The notes under the pieces are model-generated. The model did no database searches. It saw only the letters and a program-made list of their open reading frames with translations, and was not told where the DNA came from. Shown here one piece after another: positions 63,189-64,000 of a stretch of DNA of 64,000 nucleotides. Source of the stretch: Streptomyces sp. TN58 (GTDB lineage: Bacteria > Actinomycetota > Actinomycetes > Streptomycetales > Streptomycetaceae); the NCBI RefSeq assembly GCF_001941845.1, contig NZ_CP018870.1:5494001-5558000 (forward strand). The letters run 5' to 3'. How positions within the stretch are numbered: the stretch's first letter is position 1; every line of letters begins with the position of its first letter. Made by a program: the position numbers and the translations under genes.

Positions 63189-64000
63189 GTGTCCAAACTG
63201 ACCGACGTGCCCAAACGGATCCTGATCGGCCGGGCGCTACGCAGCGACCGCCTCGGGGAAACCCTCCTTCCCAAGCGGGTCGCGCTCCCCGTCTTCGCGT
63301 CCGACCCTCTGTCGTCGGTGGCATACGCCCCGGGCGAGGTCCTGCTGGTCCTGTCGATCGCGGGCGTGTCCGCGTACCAGTACAGCCCCTGGATCGCCCT
63401 CGCGGTCGTGGTGCTGATGTTCACGGTGGTCGCCTCCTACCGGCAGAACGTCCACGCCTACCCCAGCGGCGGCGGCGACTACGAGGTGGCCAACACCAAC
63501 CTCGGCCCCCAGGCCGGCCTGACCGTGGCGAGCGCCCTGCTCGTCGACTACGTCCTCACGGTCGCCGTGTCGATCTCCTCCGGAGTGGAGAACCTCGGCT
63601 CCGCGGTGCACTTCGTCATCGAGCACAAGGTGCTCTCGGCGATCGTCATGATCCTTCTGCTCACGCTGATGAACCTGCGCGGTGTGAAGGAGTCGGGCAA
63701 GCTCTTCGCGATCCCGACCTATGTCTTCGTCGGCGCCGTCTTCGTCATGATCGCCTGGGGTGCCTGGAAGGGCATCGTCCTCGACGAGACCATGTCGGCG
63801 CCGACGGCGGACTTCGAGATCGAACCCGAGCAGACGGGCCTCGCCGGCTTCGCGATGGTCTTCCTGCTGCTGCGCGCCTTCTCCTCCGGCTGCGCGGCAC
63901 TCACGGGCGTCGAGGCCATCAGCAACGGCGTCCCCGCCTTCCGCAAGCCCAAGAGCAAGAACGCCGCGACCACCCTCGCCCTCATGGGCGGCCTGGCCGT
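63189..64000 (+). CDS. APC-superfamily amino acid/polyamine permease (truncated by window end)
   Basis: The first 270 residues of a larger transporter. The start SKLTDVPKRILIGRALRSDR leads into VFASDPLSSVAYAPGEVLLV, the entry helix with the conserved Ser/Ala substrate motif. At least six helices follow, including VASALLVDYVLTVAVSISSG, IVMILLLTLMNLRGVKESGK and AFAMVFLLLRAFSSGC-like sequence with ALTGVEAISNGVPAF, characteristic of the KUP-like/APC subfamily with long cytoplasmic tails. GTG 63189 follows a -10 box at leaderless spacing. The gene is downstream of the TrkA pair in Mycobacterium as well (Rv2690c). K+ transport is possible. Confidence 0.88.
   Translation, partial: MSKLTDVPKRILIGRALRSDRLGETLLPKRVALPVFASDPLSSVAYAPGEVLLVLSIAGVSAYQYSPWIALAVVVLMFTVVASYRQNVHAYPSGGGDYEVANTNLGPQAGLTVASALLVDYVLTVAVSISSGVENLGSAVHFVIEHKVLSAIVMILLLTLMNLRGVKESGKLFAIPTYVFVGAVFVMIAWGAWKGIVLDETMSAPTADFEIEPEQTGLAGFAMVFLLLRAFSSGCAALTGVEAISNGVPAFRKPKSKNAATTLALMGGLA

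Noticed and set aside
62831..63424. Leftward frame of about 200 codons before the permease
   Set aside because: It runs through 32-bp non-codon repeats and the permease 5' end, with Arg/Ala-rich translation and no domain.

Overview
The window is a high-GC actinobacterial chromosome segment, almost certainly Streptomyces. The evidence is extreme third-position GC, frequent GTG and TTG starts, leaderless genes with a TAnnnT box just upstream, and recognisable Streptomyces neighbours: parE/parC, ptsH with a DasR-type site, sepH, cutRS, and a 15-bp tail reading DYLD-stop that fits the end of hrdB. No rRNA, tRNA, CRISPR array or prophage was seen.

Layout. 0-4 kb: end of a sigma factor gene, a secreted trypsin-like protease, a small zinc-ligand protein and topoisomerase IV subunit B. 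4-12.4 kb: a carboxylate block with a DUF485/sodium-solute symporter pair, a CitA/DcuS-type two-component system, two divergent citrate-synthase-like genes (one with an N-terminal DNA-binding domain) around an AT-rich palindrome, and a CobW-type GTPase. 12.4-16.1 kb: a secreted CAP protein and a two-gene cassette whose main product joins a coiled coil, an Mrr-like nuclease fold and a TerD-like domain. 16.1-29.8 kb is core: parC, an M16 peptidase pair, an M23 cell-wall peptidase behind a c-di-AMP (ydaO-type) riboswitch, a GntR regulator, HPr, a Pat-like acetyltransferase, DUF5998, a phosphatase-superfamily protein and thymidine kinase.

29.8-45.9 kb looks accessory: DUF2254 protein, K+/H+ antiporter, cydAB with an IS5-family element inserted 15 bp before cydA, a 159-bp inverted-repeat element, a sugar-oxidation set (SDR, GMC oxidoreductase, cyclase-family hydrolase, gluconokinase-aldose epimerase fusion), small membrane and stress-type proteins, a ClC channel and a VOC protein. 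46-64 kb returns to core: sulfurtransferase, sepH, lactone oxidase, MFS exporter, ferrochelatase, inositol monophosphatase, a 59-aa protein, cutRS, and the conserved run DUF4193 / hypothetical / DUF3093 / thioesterase / dut / DUF3710 / OB-fold / DUF3159 / TrkA pair / APC permease.

How the genes may work together. The carboxylate block can sense, import and condense acids into the TCA cycle. The sugar-oxidation set could convert glucose to 6-phosphogluconate, with cytochrome bd nearby as an electron sink. The last 12 kb matches the order around dut and ceoBC in Mycobacterium, where sigA and suhB are adjacent; here about 50 kb separates the hrdB tail from suhB. The strongest candidates for an undescribed system are the nuclease-TerD cassette (13.4-16.1 kb), the citrate-synthase/operator pair (8.7-11.3 kb) and the structured leader before DUF4193 (55.8-56.0 kb).
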